DNA from: Planctomycetaceae bacterium
Lineage (GTDB): Bacteria; Planctomycetota; UBA1135; GCA-002686595
Reading direction: 5' to 3'
Length of the DNA stretch: 14,526 bases
NCBI GenBank assembly: GCA_013360535.1
Contig: JABWBL010000026.1
Location: 1-14,526 of the forward strand
Part shown: positions 14,432 to 14,526 of the stretch, piece by piece
Numbering within the stretch: the stretch's first letter is position 1
How the letters are laid out: each line of letters opens with the position of its first letter
Program-made: the position numbers and the translations under genes
The notes under the pieces: generated by a model
Database searches by the model: none
What the model was told of the DNA's origin: nothing
What the model saw: the letters and a program-made list of their open reading frames with translations, nothing else

Positions 14432-14526
14432 CCCGCCCAATTCACGAGCGCACGATCGCGCGAGCGGGGAGCCGCGGATGTCGCTGGACGTCCGTCGTTT
14501 TCGACCGCACCGGACTTTTTGAGGTC
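14432..14526. other. Right-edge non-coding segment
   Basis: These 95 bases hold a GGGGAG six bases before an ATG (14478) on the plus strand, but that frame stops after 14 codons (TGA near 14520). It could be a leader peptide, the start of a shifted gene, or chance. The T5 run (14516-14520) has no strong stem before it. Nothing else is supportable. Confidence 0.25.

Overview
The window is a high-GC, gene-dense bacterial segment that looks like the chromosome of a planctomycete or a close relative. Three things suggest this. First, a secreted FG-GAP protein carries a Cys/Gly-rich C-terminal domain of a type I associate with planctomycete extracellular proteins. Second, a small TPR protein has an Asn-Pro-rich tail familiar from that phylum. 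Third, there is a hybrid histidine kinase without a sensor domain and a weak Shine-Dalgarno signal at most genes. The assignment is recognition from memory, not a database result.

Layout. Positions 1-450 hold the start of a minus-strand membrane-anchored protein that runs off the left edge, then a gap with a stem-loop. At 450-1083 the 3' end of a SpoU/TrmH RNA methyltransferase gene (minus) abuts the 3' half of an EamA transporter gene (plus). Both have lost their 5' ends at about 655-680, so this is a rearrangement or assembly breakpoint. A stand-alone MIP18/SufT-type Fe-S assembly protein (1164-1484) and a large lipoprotein built of repeated aromatic-Pro-Leu-aromatic motifs (1576-3177) follow on the plus strand. 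Next come two divergent glycosyltransferases, GT2 (3191-4129, minus) and GT4 (4201-5562, plus), which fit surface polysaccharide assembly.

From 5559 to 13901 every gene is on the minus strand. In transcription order from the right these are: ATP-type PEP carboxykinase pckA; a membrane-anchored protein with beta-sandwich domains; the secreted FG-GAP protein; a broken pair of nucleotidyltransferase-family genes fused out of frame at about 8672; a TPR protein; a hybrid histidine kinase; and a two-CBS-domain protein. Kinase and CBS protein form a likely signalling pair. pckA is central gluconeogenesis. A 70-residue zinc-ribbon protein (14219-14431, plus) is divergent from pckA.

The main structural oddities are the two gene-breaking junctions (about 660 and 8672) and a 32-nt element, forming a perfect hairpin, repeated identically just downstream of two unrelated minus-strand genes. 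I see no rRNA, tRNA, CRISPR array, transposase, prophage or recognisable defence system. I cannot point to a convincing new multi-gene system. The most novel-looking protein is the repeat lipoprotein.
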